Position numbers and translations under genes: made by a program
Source of the DNA: Mycolicibacterium crocinum
Lineage (GTDB): Bacteria; Actinomycetota; Actinomycetes; Mycobacteriales; Mycobacteriaceae
Assembly: GCF_022370635.2 (NCBI RefSeq)
Contig: NZ_CP092363.2
Location: 62,001 to 126,000 of the forward strand
DNA: 64,000 nucleotides
Direction of reading: 5' to 3'
The notes under the pieces: generated by a model
The model's database searches: none
What the model was told of the DNA's origin: nothing
What the model saw: the letters and a program-made list of their open reading frames with translations, nothing else
In this document: piece after piece, positions 18,414 through 27,776 of the stretch
Layout: each line of letters begins with the position of its first letter
Position numbering within the stretch: position 1 is the stretch's first letter

Positions 18414-18535
18414 GGCAGGACCGTAACGGCAACCCATCACCCGGTATCCGTGAGGGATTCGACGCCGTCATCGCACTCGTGGACGTCCGCTAGAACGCAG
18501 CTCCAAAACTGGGCGCCGGCACATCAGGACCAGAT

Positions 18536-19672
18536 GTGATCGCCGGTCGCTACGACGACGAGTTCGCCCACGTGGCGGACGTCTTCAGGAACCAGATCGC
18601 CCGCACCGACGGCGGCGCCGCAGTGGCGGTCTATCACCGCGGCAGGCTGGTCGTCGATTTGTGGGGGGGAGTTCGCAGCCTGGATGGGGTGCCCTGGACA
18701 CGCGACACGCTGGCCATGTGCTGGAGCACCACCAAGGGCGTCGTCGCCACCTGCGCCCACGTGCTCGCCGACCGCGGGGACCTCGACTACGACGAACGGG
18801 TCGCCACCTACTGGCCGGAGTTCGCCCAAAACGGCAAGGGTGACATCACCGTTCGGCAGGTATTGAGCCACTCCGCGGGTCTACACCGCCTCAACACGAT
18901 CATCGACCACGGATCGAAGATGCTCGATTGGGAGCACATGACCGATGCGCTGGCGCGGGCGAAGCCGGCCTACGAGCCGGGAACCGCGGTGGGCTACCAC
19001 GCCCTGACGTTCGGTTGGCTCGTCGGCGAGCTGGTGCGGCGGATCTCCGGTGTCCCGATCGAAAAGTTCGTCCAGAAGGAAATCGCCGAACCGCTCGGGC
19101 TCGACGGCCTACACATCGGCTGCCCGCCCGAGCAGCGGCACCGGGTGGCGCCGAGGCCGCCCGCTTTCAAGCGTTGGTCTGGCCCGTTCGGCAGCTTCAT
19201 GGTCAACCAGGTGTCGCGGGGCGCAATCCTGTCCCGCGGTGTGGAGGACGTCCTGGTGGACCCTCGGCTACTCGATGTCGCCGTCCCCGCGATGAATGGG
19301 TATTTCGATGCCGTGTCCCTCGGCGCGATGTACGCGATGCTCGCCGGCGGCGGTCAGCTGGGCGGGGTGCGCATCCTGTCCGAGGAGACGGTACGCAAGG
19401 CCGCCGAGATCCAAAACGACCAACGCGACCGGGTCATCATGATGATGACCATGCAGTGGCGGCTGGGCTACCATCGGCTGCCGCTGCTTCACAAACAGTT
19501 TCCCCGCGGCTTTGGCCATTTCGGGTTCGGTGGCTCCGGTGGCTTTGCCGATCCCGGGCACGACCTGGCCCTGGCGATGGTGTGCAACCGTGGGCGCGGC
19601 ACCCCAATCGGCGATCTGCGGATTCTTAGGCTCAGTCAGGCCACAGCCCGCGCCGTCCAGTCCCTCAAGTAG
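18536..19672 (+). CDS. Serine beta-lactamase/esterase-family hydrolase
   Basis: The 378-residue protein belongs to the class C beta-lactamase/EstB-like family. S64 and K67 lie in CWSTTKGVV, and the general-base tyrosine probably lies in AVGYHALTFGWLVGEL. FGFGGSGGFADP near the C-terminus occupies the KTG-box position. There is no clear signal peptide, so a cytoplasmic lipase/esterase role like mycobacterial LipE or LipL is more likely than drug hydrolysis. The start is the GTG at 18536. A degenerate relative lies on the opposite strand immediately downstream. Confidence 0.85.
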   Translation: MIAGRYDDEFAHVADVFRNQIARTDGGAAVAVYHRGRLVVDLWGGVRSLDGVPWTRDTLAMCWSTTKGVVATCAHVLADRGDLDYDERVATYWPEFAQNGKGDITVRQVLSHSAGLHRLNTIIDHGSKMLDWEHMTDALARAKPAYEPGTAVGYHALTFGWLVGELVRRISGVPIEKFVQKEIAEPLGLDGLHIGCPPEQRHRVAPRPPAFKRWSGPFGSFMVNQVSRGAILSRGVEDVLVDPRLLDVAVPAMNGYFDAVSLGAMYAMLAGGGQLGGVRILSEETVRKAAEIQNDQRDRVIMMMTMQWRLGYHRLPLLHKQFPRGFGHFGFGGSGGFADPGHDLALAMVCNRGRGTPIGDLRILRLSQATARAVQSLK

Positions 19673-19707
19673 GTCGTGTCTGTTCACTTCAGGCGGTGGG
19701 CGGTGAC

Positions 19708-20426
19708 TGCTAGTGCGAAACGCAGCGGAACGGAACGGCTAGTATCTGGTCGATGCCGTTGGCCTGCTCTCGAAAGATCAGGTCGGTGATGGCCGAGCTG
19801 AGCAGTTGCATACCGATGGCATTGCCGCCCAACGAGATCGGCGACAGCGCGGGCGAGTAAGCGCGCGTCGCCGCGGCCATTCACCGATCTGAATGTCCGC
19901 GCTGAGCGGCTCGGTGATCTTCTCGCGCACAAGCTCTTTCACCGTCTTGATTCGTCGAAACAATCTCGCTGACCAGACGGCCCGAGTTCGGGCGTGGTAA
20001 CCGGAGGCTTTGCCGGGCGGCCGCCACGGCGCCTTCGGGCGAGTTGTGACGTCGACTTGCTTGTTCTCGGGGGTGATCGGGGGCGTTTCACCCGGACATC
20101 CCCGACGTGTGGGCCGGGAGATGACGGACCTCGATGTCCCGCTGATGCTGGCAGACTCGGGCCGTCCTTGGCGACCGGCGCGAAAACATCCAGCTGGCTG
20201 CGCTCTGCGAGTGTCAGCGCAGCGAGGGCGGTCACTGTCTTGGTGCTCAAGAAGTGATTGACGATAGCGTCCCCCGGCCCCGCTCGACGGTCTTGGCCCT
20301 GTCGCCATCGCCGCCCGAGACGTCGACGACCGACTGACCGTCGATGTCGATGGCGATCGCGGCGCGCAGTTCGCCGTCGGTACCGATCTGTTCAGACAGC
20401 GGCGGCAGTGCGGAAGCGGCTGTCAT
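19708..20426 (-). pseudogene. Beta-lactamase-family hydrolase, heavily frameshifted
   Basis: Pieces in different minus-strand frames fit this family in order. They are LRAAIAIDIDGQSVVDVSGG, STKTVTALAALTLAERSQLD (the catalytic SxxK region), VKELVREKITEPLSADIQIG, and LGGNAIGMQLLSSAITDLIF near the end. At least three frame changes and missing segments separate them, so no full protein can be made. Confidence 0.75.
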
Positions 20427-20560
20427 AATGCCCATCGACCCCGCCGGTCGCGGCAGCGGCCTTGCCTTCAACTCTTCTCATGCGCCGAATTCGTTCGGCG
20501 CGCCGTACACCGCGGCCCCAACTAACGGTCGACCGAGCTCAGCCAAAATGGAGGACTGAC

Positions 20561-21034
20561 GTGACCGAGTTCGATCTCGTGCTGCTGGGCCGGGGCGCCC
20601 TGGCTGCGGCCCTTGGGTTTGTGATCGGCTGGGAGCGCGAGACGTGCGGATCGCCCGCCGGTGACCGGACCAACGCCCTGGTGGGGCTGGGAGCAGCCGT
20701 GTTCACCGCATTAGCCCTGGACCTGTTCCCGCAGGAGGTGGGCAGGGTGATCGCCGGTGTCGCCACCGGGGTCGGGTTCCTGGGGGCCGGGGTGATCCTG
20801 CGTCAAGCTAGCGGTGAAGTCCGCGGGCTCACCACGGCCGCCGGTATCTGGTCAGTCGCCGCGCTCGGGGTGGTGATCGGTGCCGGACGGTATTGGACGG
20901 GACTCATCCTCGCCGCGCTGATCCTGCTCATCCTGCTGTGGGAGGAGATACCCGGACTTGCGCGGATCGGATACAACAAGCGCCGAGCCGCCGACCGGCG
21001 CGCAGATTCGGGTCAGGATCCACCTGACGAATGA
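20561..21034 (+). CDS. mgtC: MgtC/SapB-family membrane protein
   Basis: The 157-residue protein has about four hydrophobic segments. It has the MgtC signature: LGFVIGWERE, the AGDRTNALVGLGAAVFT loop and GVGFLGAGVILRQ, then GLTTAAGIWSVAALGVVIGA. Members modulate F-ATPase or magnesium balance and aid survival in macrophages. I chose the GTG at 20561, which follows a GGAGGAC-like ribosome site; upstream codons in the open frame show no homology. It stands alone between two decayed genes. Confidence 0.88.
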   Translation: MTEFDLVLLGRGALAAALGFVIGWERETCGSPAGDRTNALVGLGAAVFTALALDLFPQEVGRVIAGVATGVGFLGAGVILRQASGEVRGLTTAAGIWSVAALGVVIGAGRYWTGLILAALILLILLWEEIPGLARIGYNKRRAADRRADSGQDPPDE

Positions 21035-21096
21035 TCAGGCAACGTGACGAGCCTTCGGTGCTCGCCAGGGTGGCTGGGCTCACGGAACAATCCGCC

Positions 21097-21570
21097 GGCG
21101 GCACCCACCGCGCGGCCATCAGCAAGTCGCGCCGCAAGCTGGTCGTGGTCGACACTGCACCAACCGGGTACACCCTGCTGCTCGACACCACCGGCTCCTA
21201 CACCGTGAGGTCGCGCCGCCAGGTGGGAATGAGCACTTCGAGACACCGCTGATGCGGCTCCAGAACCCCGAACGGGCCAAGGTCACTCTCACCGTCGCCG
21301 AAACCACCGCCGTCCTCGAGGCCGCCGGCCTGCGGACCAACTCGAACGCGCCGGCATCCACCCCCGTGCCCTGGGCGGTCAAACAACTCGCCGGTCGCCG
21401 CACATCCGACAGCGTCGCTGCTGCGGCAACGCGCGGCCGCAGAGTTGCCGCAGATCGCCAGCGGACCGCCCGTGGTGCCCCTGTTCGCAACCGAATCGGT
21501 CGGCAGCCCAGCACTGGAAGCAACTCACGACTACCCGACTCGTCACGGCCCGGTGACCTGAGACCGACGT
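21097..21570 (+). pseudogene. ArsA-type arsenical pump ATPase, C-terminal remnant
   Basis: RRKLVVVDTAPTGYTLLLLD-like text (the ArsA switch DTAPTGH with Y in place of H) is followed one frame later by MRLQNPERAKVTLTVAETTA and VLEAAGLR. Later text in a further frame resembles the ArsA end. The N-terminal half with the P-loop is missing. A second, smaller ArsA piece is at 31655-31805. Confidence 0.7.
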
Positions 21571-21631
21571 GATGAGGTCGCGGTCAAGAACAACACCTTG
21601 ACTGAGTACTGTCACCAGCGAGGACTTTTTC

Positions 21632-21898
21632 ATGGCCACGGACAAGTACCTACTTCGTCGCGAGACCGCACATCGACGCCGTGTATCGGCACGCGAGGCG
21701 CGACGGGCAGGTGGGCAACACATCGGTCGACCGAAGGCGCTCGACAAGTCCAAGGCCGGGCTGGCTCGGCGGATGCGCGCCGGTGGAGAATCGGCGAGCA
21801 CGATAGCCAACACCCTTGGTGTGAGCCGCGCGACGGTCTGCCGCGTGCTCGCAGAGCAGACCGATGAAAGTGACGGAGTGTGCCGCATTCCGAATTGA
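21632..21898 (+). pseudogene. Serine recombinase (resolvase/invertase) C-terminal remnant
   Basis: The last 60 residues, GRPKALDKSKAGLARRMRAG then STIANTLGVSRATVCRVLAE, are the Hin-type helix-turn-helix tail of small serine recombinases. The catalytic domain with its serine is absent. The ATG at 21632 and the first 30 residues may be unrelated sequence joined to it. Confidence 0.7.
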
Positions 21899-22052
21899 GC
21901 ACCGTCCAGAACCCTGACGAGCGACTCCGAACGTGGAGGGCGGTAGAGGATCGTTAAGCGCGCCGGCACCGCGTAACGATTAGTTCCCTGTGTCAGAGGC
22001 TACAGGCGGTGATTGACAATCGAGACGCACCAGAAGCGTCGGACCCTTGGGG

Positions 22053-22496
22053 TCAATAGTCCCATTGTCCGGGGCCCATCATGCCGGGTCCCCATTGTCC
22101 GGGGCCCATCATGCCGGGTCCCCATTGGCCGGGGCCCATCATGCCGGGTCCCCATTGGCCGGGGCCCATCATGCCGGGTCCCCATTGTCCGGGGCCCATC
22201 ATGCCGGGTCCCCCTTGTCCGGGGCCCATCATGCCGGGTCCCCATTGGCCGGGGCCCATCATGCCCGGTCCCCATTGCCCGGGTCCCCAGCAGTCGGGGT
22301 ACCAAATGCCGTCTGCTCCCCAACAACCCGGGGGGTCCAACGGGTTTGGGACATCTGCCGGATATGGAGACGCAGAGATCGACACTGCGGGTTGGGCATT
22401 GGCGGCGGTGCTGGCGCTGAGCCCGACAACTACCGCTGAACTGCCGAGGGCCAGAATTGCCAGACCGGCGGTCGTCAGGTGTGTGGCGGTGAACAT
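22053..22496 (-). CDS. Secreted protein of seven GPGMMGPGQW repeats
   Basis: The 147-residue product starts MFTATHLTTAGLAILALGSS, a signal peptide cut near ANA-QPA. A short linker carries the motif LDPPGCWGADGIWYPDCW with two cysteines. Seven near-perfect ten-residue units of QWGPGMMGPG follow, and it ends QWDY. The ATG at 22496 has a good GGTGGAAG site. The repeats hold seven Met-Met pairs in a Pro/Gly chain, which suggests an exported binder of copper(I) or silver(I). The cupredoxin and SHOCT genes lie upstream on the same strand. Function is inferred only from composition and neighbours. Confidence 0.82.
   Translation of the reverse strand: MFTATHLTTAGLAILALGSSAVVVGLSASTAANAQPAVSISASPYPADVPNPLDPPGCWGADGIWYPDCWGPGQWGPGMMGPGQWGPGMMGPGQGGPGMMGPGQWGPGMMGPGQWGPGMMGPGQWGPGMMGPGQWGPGMMGPGQWDY
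22061..22285. repeat. Coding tandem repeat, 30-base unit, about seven copies
   Basis: The unit begins CCCCATTG(T/G)CCGGGGCCCA and repeats every 30 bases with single-base changes. It encodes the ten-residue GPGMMGPGQW unit on the minus strand. One copy reads QGG instead of QWG. Repeat number may vary between strains. Confidence 0.85.
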
Positions 22497-22541
22497 GCTC
22501 TTCCACCTCTTCTCGTCTGTGCTTGCCAGTTTCACGGGGTG

Positions 22542-23318
22542 CTACTTCGGCGGGCTGACATCGAGTTCCGCGTACATCCCGGTCCAGTAGTGACCGGTGA
22601 TGTTGCAGATCAACTCGTAGCGGCCCGGTGTGAGCGTGACGGTCGTCCAACCGCTGGCCCCAGGGGCGATCCCGGTGTTGCTCGGATTGTCCTCACCCCG
22701 GTCGGCGCCGCAGGTGCGTGAGGCTTCGCCAAGACTGCCGGCCTCATCAACCTTGCCGTCCGGACCGATGGCACGCTGCCCGAGGTATTGCCCTTTCGCG
22801 AGAGGCAGCACCACCAATTCATGGTTCAACACACCGGCATTGACTACTCGGAACGACACCTGACCCGGCGCGACGGTAGCCGGATTGATCAGGATGCGCA
22901 TCATCCCCATCATTCCCATCCCCGGGCCTCGGTAGCTGTTTTGCCCGGAGCCATACTGGCCGTTCCAACCAGGCCCCATCATGCCTCCAGGGCCCATCAT
23001 GCCGCCGGGGCCCATCATGGTGTGCATATCGGTGAGGGTGACATCGACAACGGTGCCCGGCAATGCCGGTGCCGCACAGGACGGAACGGCAGGAGACCGC
23101 CCGGTCCCCATCATTCCGGGTCCCATCATTCCCGGACCCCACTGCCCAGGTCCCATCATGCCCGGGCCCATTCCTGGGCCAGTCGGATACGGAAGGTTAG
23201 CGGCGATGCGGTTATGGCGCATCACCAAACCGACACCCAATGCCACGGCGCATGCGATAGCGACCACCACCGCACCGAGCGCGATAGCCAGGTCACGCGA
23301 ACCCCGACGGGTGCTCAT
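22542..23318 (-). CDS. Membrane-anchored cupredoxin with Met-rich GPGMMG segments
   Basis: The 258-residue protein has an N-terminal membrane anchor (about residues 11-32) and GPGMMGPGQWGPGMMGPG-type Met-rich stretches before and after two isolated cysteines. A C-terminal cupredoxin domain follows. Its copper ligands appear as H166 (NHELVVL), C238, H243 and M248 (CNITGHYWTGM), the type 1 blue-copper set. It should face outside and bind or oxidise copper. A TTG at 23327 would overlap the stop of the SHOCT gene; I used the ATG at 23318. It is the middle gene of a three-gene minus-strand run. Confidence 0.85.
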   Translation of the reverse strand: MSTRRGSRDLAIALGAVVVAIACAVALGVGLVMRHNRIAANLPYPTGPGMGPGMMGPGQWGPGMMGPGMMGTGRSPAVPSCAAPALPGTVVDVTLTDMHTMMGPGGMMGPGGMMGPGWNGQYGSGQNSYRGPGMGMMGMMRILINPATVAPGQVSFRVVNAGVLNHELVVLPLAKGQYLGQRAIGPDGKVDEAGSLGEASRTCGADRGEDNPSNTGIAPGASGWTTVTLTPGRYELICNITGHYWTGMYAELDVSPPK

Positions 23319-23323
23319 CGCGC

Positions 23324-23599
23324 TCAACGGTGTTCCCGCAGCAGCGTCATCCGCTTGCGGAACTCGTCTTCGTCGATCTCACCTCGGGCGAAACGATCGG
23401 CCAACCGATCTTCGGCGCGCATCCCCTCCAGGCCTGGACCGCCCCGGTGGTGGGAGCTGCCGCTACCCGACAGATAGCGGACGGCGAAAATGATGGCCAC
23501 GATCACCGCAACCAACAGCACCACCATCAAGACCGTCATCAGGATGCCGCCCCCGCCCCAGCCGCTGTTCCAGCCGTTACCCCAGCCGTATCCACACAT
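23324..23599 (-). CDS. Small membrane protein with SHOCT domain
   Basis: The 91-residue protein has a Trp/Gly-rich start (MCGYGWGNGWNSGWGGGG), one membrane helix at about 22-45 and a C-terminal SHOCT motif (EDRLADRFARGEIDEDEFRK). SHOCT proteins are small, often membrane-bound, and common beside copper genes. The ATG at 23599 has the strong ribosome site GGGAGG. It heads the run SHOCT protein, cupredoxin, repeat protein, and is divergent from a CmtR-like regulator. Confidence 0.85.
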   Translation of the reverse strand: MCGYGWGNGWNSGWGGGGILMTVLMVVLLVAVIVAIIFAVRYLSGSGSSHHRGGPGLEGMRAEDRLADRFARGEIDEDEFRKRMTLLREHR

Positions 23600-23705
23600 T
23601 GTTGCCTCCCAAATACCAGCACTGTCCTGACCATTCGTGAGGTCAGCATGCGCGGGTGCTGCGCCGCGGACTAGGGCCAATGGTCCTTTCCGTCTAGCGA
23701 ACTGC

Positions 23706-23711
23706 TATAAC
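23706..23711 (+). promoter_or_regulatory. -10 box of the second CmtR-like gene
   Basis: TATAAC ends eight bases before the ATG at 23720, so the message is probably leaderless. I see no good -35 box. Confidence 0.4.
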
Positions 23712-23719
23712 ATCGCCGA

Positions 23720-24073
23720 ATGGAGATCCCGACCGCCTCGGCAGCGTTACAGCGGGTGGAGCTGGCACCGGCGGCGGCATTGTTTCGTTCCCTCGGGGAC
23801 CCCACCCGGCTGGCGATCGTGCGCCGGCTGGCGGCTGGCCCGGCGCGTGTGGTCGAGCTGGTGCAGGCAGTGGGGTTGGCGCAGTCCACCGTCTCCAAAC
23901 ACCTTGCCTGCCTGCGGCAGTGCGGTCTGGTCGACTCCGAGCCAGTCGGGCGCGCCTCGCTGTTTCGGCTGACGCAACCCGCGCTGGTCGATGTGCTCGC
24001 CGCGGCGCAGACGGTGCTGGATGCGACCGGTCAGGCAGTGACCGTGTGCCCGACGTACGGCATAGACAGCTGA
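23720..24073 (+). CDS. ArsR-family CmtR-like metal sensor
   Basis: This 117-residue repressor is a paralogue of the one at 15982. It has the recognition helix LVQAVGLAQSTVSKHLACLR and the same cysteine set: C64-x3-C68 and C110 in TVCPTYG. The cysteine pattern points to Cd(II) or Pb(II). It diverges from the SHOCT-cupredoxin-repeat-protein genes with about 120 bases between, so it may control them as well as itself. No pump gene follows; downstream is a gene broken by an insertion sequence. Confidence 0.85.
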   Translation: MEIPTASAALQRVELAPAAALFRSLGDPTRLAIVRRLAAGPARVVELVQAVGLAQSTVSKHLACLRQCGLVDSEPVGRASLFRLTQPALVDVLAAAQTVLDATGQAVTVCPTYGIDS

Positions 24074-24208
24074 CCACCCGAAACAACGTGACGAACACCG
24101 GCGGTGCGCCACAGCGGCCGGCATCATCGAGCAATTCGACGTCCACTTCTTCGATCGGGCGCCCCGTCTCTGGCAGCCACTATCCCTCCCAAGTCCCGCA
24201 TCCCTTAG

Positions 24209-25879
24209 CCTCGATCCACCGGTGAGCTGTCGGTGTGAAGTCGATTTCGATTGTGTGCGTTGGGCCCGGGGTGTGCCGTGAGGTGGGTGTGTGTGATGGC
24301 CCGATCTCGGTATCGGCTTGTTCCTGTGGGTCTTTCGTCTCGTGCGGGCGGTTGGGGTTGCTCTGTTAGGCCAGCAGTGGCCGGTTTCGGCCAAACAGAC
24401 TGTGGAACAGGGTGTTCCACGCGGTTTCCCAGGGCCAGTTGCGTGGCAGGTGCAGGGTCAGGCGTCGGGCCGAGGAGGCGATGCGTGCCGGCACGCTGAT
24501 CAGGGTGCGGCGGATGGTGCCGGTGCGGGCTTTGGCCAGCGCTGGTCCGGTCAGGGTGGCCGCGGCGCGGGTGAGGTTGAACGCCATCGCTGCGCACACC
24601 AGCCAGGCGGCGTTGGCGCCGAATCGCCCCGAGGGCAGATGGGCCAGAGCAGAGTCTTTGAGGTCGGCGTGGACCTGCTCGATGAGCGCGTGGCCGCGGT
24701 GGGTCTTGTCGGCGGTGACGGTATCGAGGTCGGTGGTGGTGAAGAAGGCATGGAAGCGCCAGGTGTCGAACAGGGTGGTCTGCCCCTCGCCGCTGGCGGG
24801 GTTGAGGTCGGGGATGCGCCGCACCACCAGCCTGCCGGGGATCTGCTCGCTGGTTTTGCGGGAGCTGAACGCGGTGAAGTCGATCTCGGCGACCTCGGCG
24901 CGCGAGATCCAGCGCTGGGTGTTCTCGTCGTAGATCGCGTCGGTGTACTGGATCGAGATCCAGGCGTCCTCGGGTATGGCGGCGATGGCGGCTTTGACTT
25001 TTGGGTCCAGGCGCACGGTGATCGACACGTCGGCACCACCGCGCAGAGCAGCCGCCACGGTTGGGTAGCCGTAGAACGCCGAGTCGGCTCGCAGCAGCGG
25101 CCGGGTGGCTGCCGCCGAAGAGCGCAGTCGTGTCACGGTGGCCAGCGTGTCGCCGACGATGCGGGCAGCTCCACGTGCTGATCCGCAGGCGCCTTTGCGT
25201 AGGCGTTGGCCGCAGATGATCGGTGCACCATGCTCAGTGGTGAGCGTGGCGATCAGCGCATTTAACCCACGGACCCCGGAGTATCCGTAACCAGATCCCT
25301 GTTTGGTGTAGCCGTGCACTTCGATGATGGTGTCATCGAGATCAACACACACCGGACCGTCAACACCGGCCAGCACCGGAGTGCGTTCGTGCAGACCGGC
25401 CAGCAACCGCGCCGCCACGGCGTCGAGTTGGCGGACATGACCGAAGCTGAATTCGCGCAGGAACGATCCCAGCGTCGACGGGGCGTACGGGCGGTCGAAC
25501 ACGGTGCCCATCGCGCCGTGGCGCAGCAAGGCCATGTCATCGATGCTGTCAGCACCAGCTACCATGCCCGCGACCAGCGACAAGACTTTCGCCCCGGCGT
25601 TGGCGCCCTTGTCGGTCGGCACCGTGATGTGCTCATCAGCCAGGCTGCTCAACCCGCACTGATGAGCCAGAGCGGCCATCGGGACCAGCCCGGCACACGA
25701 CACCAGATTGGGGTCATCAAAGCGGGCTGACGCCACAGGACGAGTGTGAGATAGTTGCATCTACGAGATGCCCTTCGTTCTGACCGAATGTGATCCTAGA
25801 CAAATCCCATTCTTTCACCGCGACAGGGCATTTCGTTTTTACAACCCGCCCCAACTCCTATTCGATCGGTGGATCAAGG
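24209..25879 (-). mobile_element. Complete IS1380-family insertion sequence
   Basis: Terminal inverted repeats start CCTCGATCCACCGGT on the left and CCTTGATCCACCGAT on the right, 13 of 15 identical. The 5-base sequence CTTAG flanks both ends (24204-24208 and 25880-25884) as a target duplication. One transposase gene fills the element. Confidence 0.9.
24366..25760 (-). CDS. IS1380-family DDE transposase
   Basis: The 464-residue transposase has the DDE layout of the IS1380 family. The first Asp is in CVDLDDTIIEVHGY, the second in LLRADSAFYGY, and the Glu in HALIEQVHADLKDSALAHLP. The frame is open over the full family length, so it may be active. It fills most of the element that splits the repeat-protein gene. 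Confidence 0.92.
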   Translation of the reverse strand: MQLSHTRPVASARFDDPNLVSCAGLVPMAALAHQCGLSSLADEHITVPTDKGANAGAKVLSLVAGMVAGADSIDDMALLRHGAMGTVFDRPYAPSTLGSFLREFSFGHVRQLDAVAARLLAGLHERTPVLAGVDGPVCVDLDDTIIEVHGYTKQGSGYGYSGVRGLNALIATLTTEHGAPIICGQRLRKGACGSARGAARIVGDTLATVTRLRSSAAATRPLLRADSAFYGYPTVAAALRGGADVSITVRLDPKVKAAIAAIPEDAWISIQYTDAIYDENTQRWISRAEVAEIDFTAFSSRKTSEQIPGRLVVRRIPDLNPASGEGQTTLFDTWRFHAFFTTTDLDTVTADKTHRGHALIEQVHADLKDSALAHLPSGRFGANAAWLVCAAMAFNLTRAAATLTGPALAKARTGTIRRTLISVPARIASSARRLTLHLPRNWPWETAWNTLFHSLFGRNRPLLA

Positions 25880-26102
25880 CTTAGACCCACCCGGGTGTTG
25901 GGACGCTGACGGCGTCTGGCATCAAGACTGCTGGGGCCCCGGACAATGGGGACCAGGGCAATGCGCCCCCGGGCAATGGGGACCAGGCATGGGGCCGGGA
26001 ATGATGGGACCCGGCTCCGGCCCCTGGGGACCGGGAATGATGGGACCCGGCTCCGGCCCCTGGGGACCGGGAATGATGGGACCCGACCCGTGGGATTACT
26101 AA

Positions 26103-26495
26103 GACGAACTGGCCTTGTGCGCCAAAGTGCCTAACTCACCCTGCAAGTCGCTAACAACGGCTGGTCGACCCCACCGGGCTGGCCATGCCAAATAGGGCAC
26201 GTCGTTTGAGACAGACCGGACCATCGTCGTCGATGGCTTGGGCACAAGGGCGTGTCGAGCGCCGCCAGTAGGGCACGTTGGCCTGACGTTCCCGCGTTTG
26301 CGTTGCGGTGCGACTTGCGTGTCGACTTTCAGACTTGACGTCAGTGCGTCATTCGAGCTCGTCGTTCGGATGCTGCGCTGTGTTGCTCACGACTGCTGTC
26401 GACGACGCTGTGGGTAGGGCGCATGCCGAACACGTGGTACCTGCACCCGGCTGGCGGTGGTGGTGGGCCAGACTTGGCCGGTGCACCTAGCGGGG
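26103..26495. other. Intergenic stretch without recognised gene
   Basis: Nothing coding was recognised between the broken repeat-protein gene and cadD. The last part is GTG-rich and gives alternative starts for cadD. Confidence 0.4.
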
Positions 26496-27083
26496 ATGGT
26501 TCAGGCGGCGGGGATGTTCGTGGCGACGAACATCGACGACCTTGTCGTTCTCATGGTGTTCTTCGGTCGGGCGCGCGGGGATCGGTCAGCGATCGTTCGG
26601 GTTGTGGGCGGCCAATACATCGGGTTTGCCGCGATTCTGCTGGTGTCGGTTGTGGGTGCGCTCGGAGTGCGACTTTTGCCTGGGACCGCCATCGCCTACT
26701 TTGGGCTGCTGCCGATCGTGTTCGGTCTGCGGGCGGCGTGGTCGGCCTGGCGCCATCGCCGCGGAAACGATGGCGAGGACTGGGAAGTGGGTGGCCGGGC
26801 CGGCCTGGGGCTTTCCACTGTTGCCGCAGTCACTTTCGCCAACGGGGGCGACAACATCGGCGTGTACGTTCCCGTGTTCGCCGCCGCCGGACCGTCAGGG
26901 ATGCCTGCCTACATCGCCACCTTCCTGATCGGGGTCGGGTTGTGGTGCGTACTCAGCAATCGCATCGCCTCACATCCCGGTATCGCCCACGCTTTGGAAC
27001 GCTGGGAACACGTGCTACTTCCTGTTGTGTTGATTGCTATCGGCATCGCAATCCTGGTCGGGGGCGGGGCGTTCGGCCTCTAG
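26496..27083 (+). CDS. cadD: CadD-family cadmium resistance transporter
   Basis: The protein (195 residues from the ATG at 26496) has about six hydrophobic segments. It has the CadD signature ATNIDDLVVLMVFF at the start and TFANGGDNIGVYVPVF in the second half, each with paired acidic residues. Members export Cd(II). GTG codons at 26457 and 26481 are alternative starts, and none has a clear ribosome site. It stands alone on its strand. No regulator is adjacent, the nearest being the CmtR-like gene before the insertion sequence. Confidence 0.85.
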   Translation: MVQAAGMFVATNIDDLVVLMVFFGRARGDRSAIVRVVGGQYIGFAAILLVSVVGALGVRLLPGTAIAYFGLLPIVFGLRAAWSAWRHRRGNDGEDWEVGGRAGLGLSTVAAVTFANGGDNIGVYVPVFAAAGPSGMPAYIATFLIGVGLWCVLSNRIASHPGIAHALERWEHVLLPVVLIAIGIAILVGGGAFGL

Positions 27084-27131
27084 ACAACGACCATCGAGCG
27101 CACGGCCGGGTGACTGACCTGCGCCGTACTG

Positions 27132-27539
27132 CTAGAAGGATGCCGGTCCGAGGGCTTCGATCGCGGCGCGCAGCTTGCCGGTGACTGCGTCGGCGACGTC
27201 CTGCAATGCGGCTTCGCCGGTAACCTGAACCAGCAGTTGGGGATTCATGGCTTCTACGAGCACTCGGCTGTCATCGGCCGGATCGGTGCGAACGACGACG
27301 TTGCACGGCAGGAGCAGTCCGATCTGGCGGTCGATGTCCACGGCGCGGTGCGCCAGTGGGGGATTGCAGGCGCCGAGGATCAGGTAGTTCTCCATGTCGT
27401 GGCCTAATTTGGCCTTCAGTGTGGCTTTCATGTCGATCTCGGTGAGGACGCCGAAGCCCTGAGCAGCCAGAGCATCACGAGTGCGGGCCACCGCGTCGGC
27501 GAAGGTGGACTGCAGCGAGGTCGAGATAGCAATGCTCAT
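27132..27539 (-). CDS. DUF302-family protein
   Basis: The 135-residue protein is a typical single-domain DUF302 protein: TRDALAAQGFGVLTEIDMKA, then ILGACNPPLAHRAVDIDRQI and LLPCNVVVRTD, with two conserved cysteines. The biochemical role of the family is not settled; members often sit with metal and sulfur stress genes. The ATG at 27539 follows GGAGGGGAC. A 5'-truncated second copy lies at 10935-11165. Confidence 0.85.
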   Translation of the reverse strand: MSIAISTSLQSTFADAVARTRDALAAQGFGVLTEIDMKATLKAKLGHDMENYLILGACNPPLAHRAVDIDRQIGLLLPCNVVVRTDPADDSRVLVEAMNPQLLVQVTGEAALQDVADAVTGKLRAAIEALGPASF

Positions 27540-27776
27540 GCGGTGTCCCCTCCGATGCCGATGCGGGTTTGTTCCCAAACCTTCCAGTGCAATCCCCACG
27601 CCGCAGCCGGGGTGCGCCGTTCTTTATCGAATCTTCACCGAACGGCTAGGACAACCCTATCCGCGCGGGCGAAGCTGAAGGCAGAACCCTTGGGTAACGA
27701 GGAAGGGGATGATCGTTCCTCGCTCGGAATTGCACCGAACCGTGGGCACAAGCGTACGCAGGAAGGAAAGGTCGCA

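Larger units (their letters stand above)
24138..26102 (+). pseudogene. GPGMMGPG-repeat protein gene interrupted by IS1380 element
   Basis: If the insertion sequence at 24209-25879 and one copy of CTTAG are removed, the flanks join in frame as YPSQVPHPLDPPGCWDADGV. This matches YPADVPNPLDPPGCWGADGI of the intact 22053-22496 protein. The tail after the element holds WGPGMGPGMMGPGSGPWGPG units and ends DPWDY. No signal peptide is found upstream in the matching frame, so the 5' end was lost as well. The gene is dead. Confidence 0.85.

Noticed and set aside
22061..22285. CRISPR-like tandem repeat
   Set aside because: The 30-base units are contiguous without unique spacers and encode a repeated peptide in frame.
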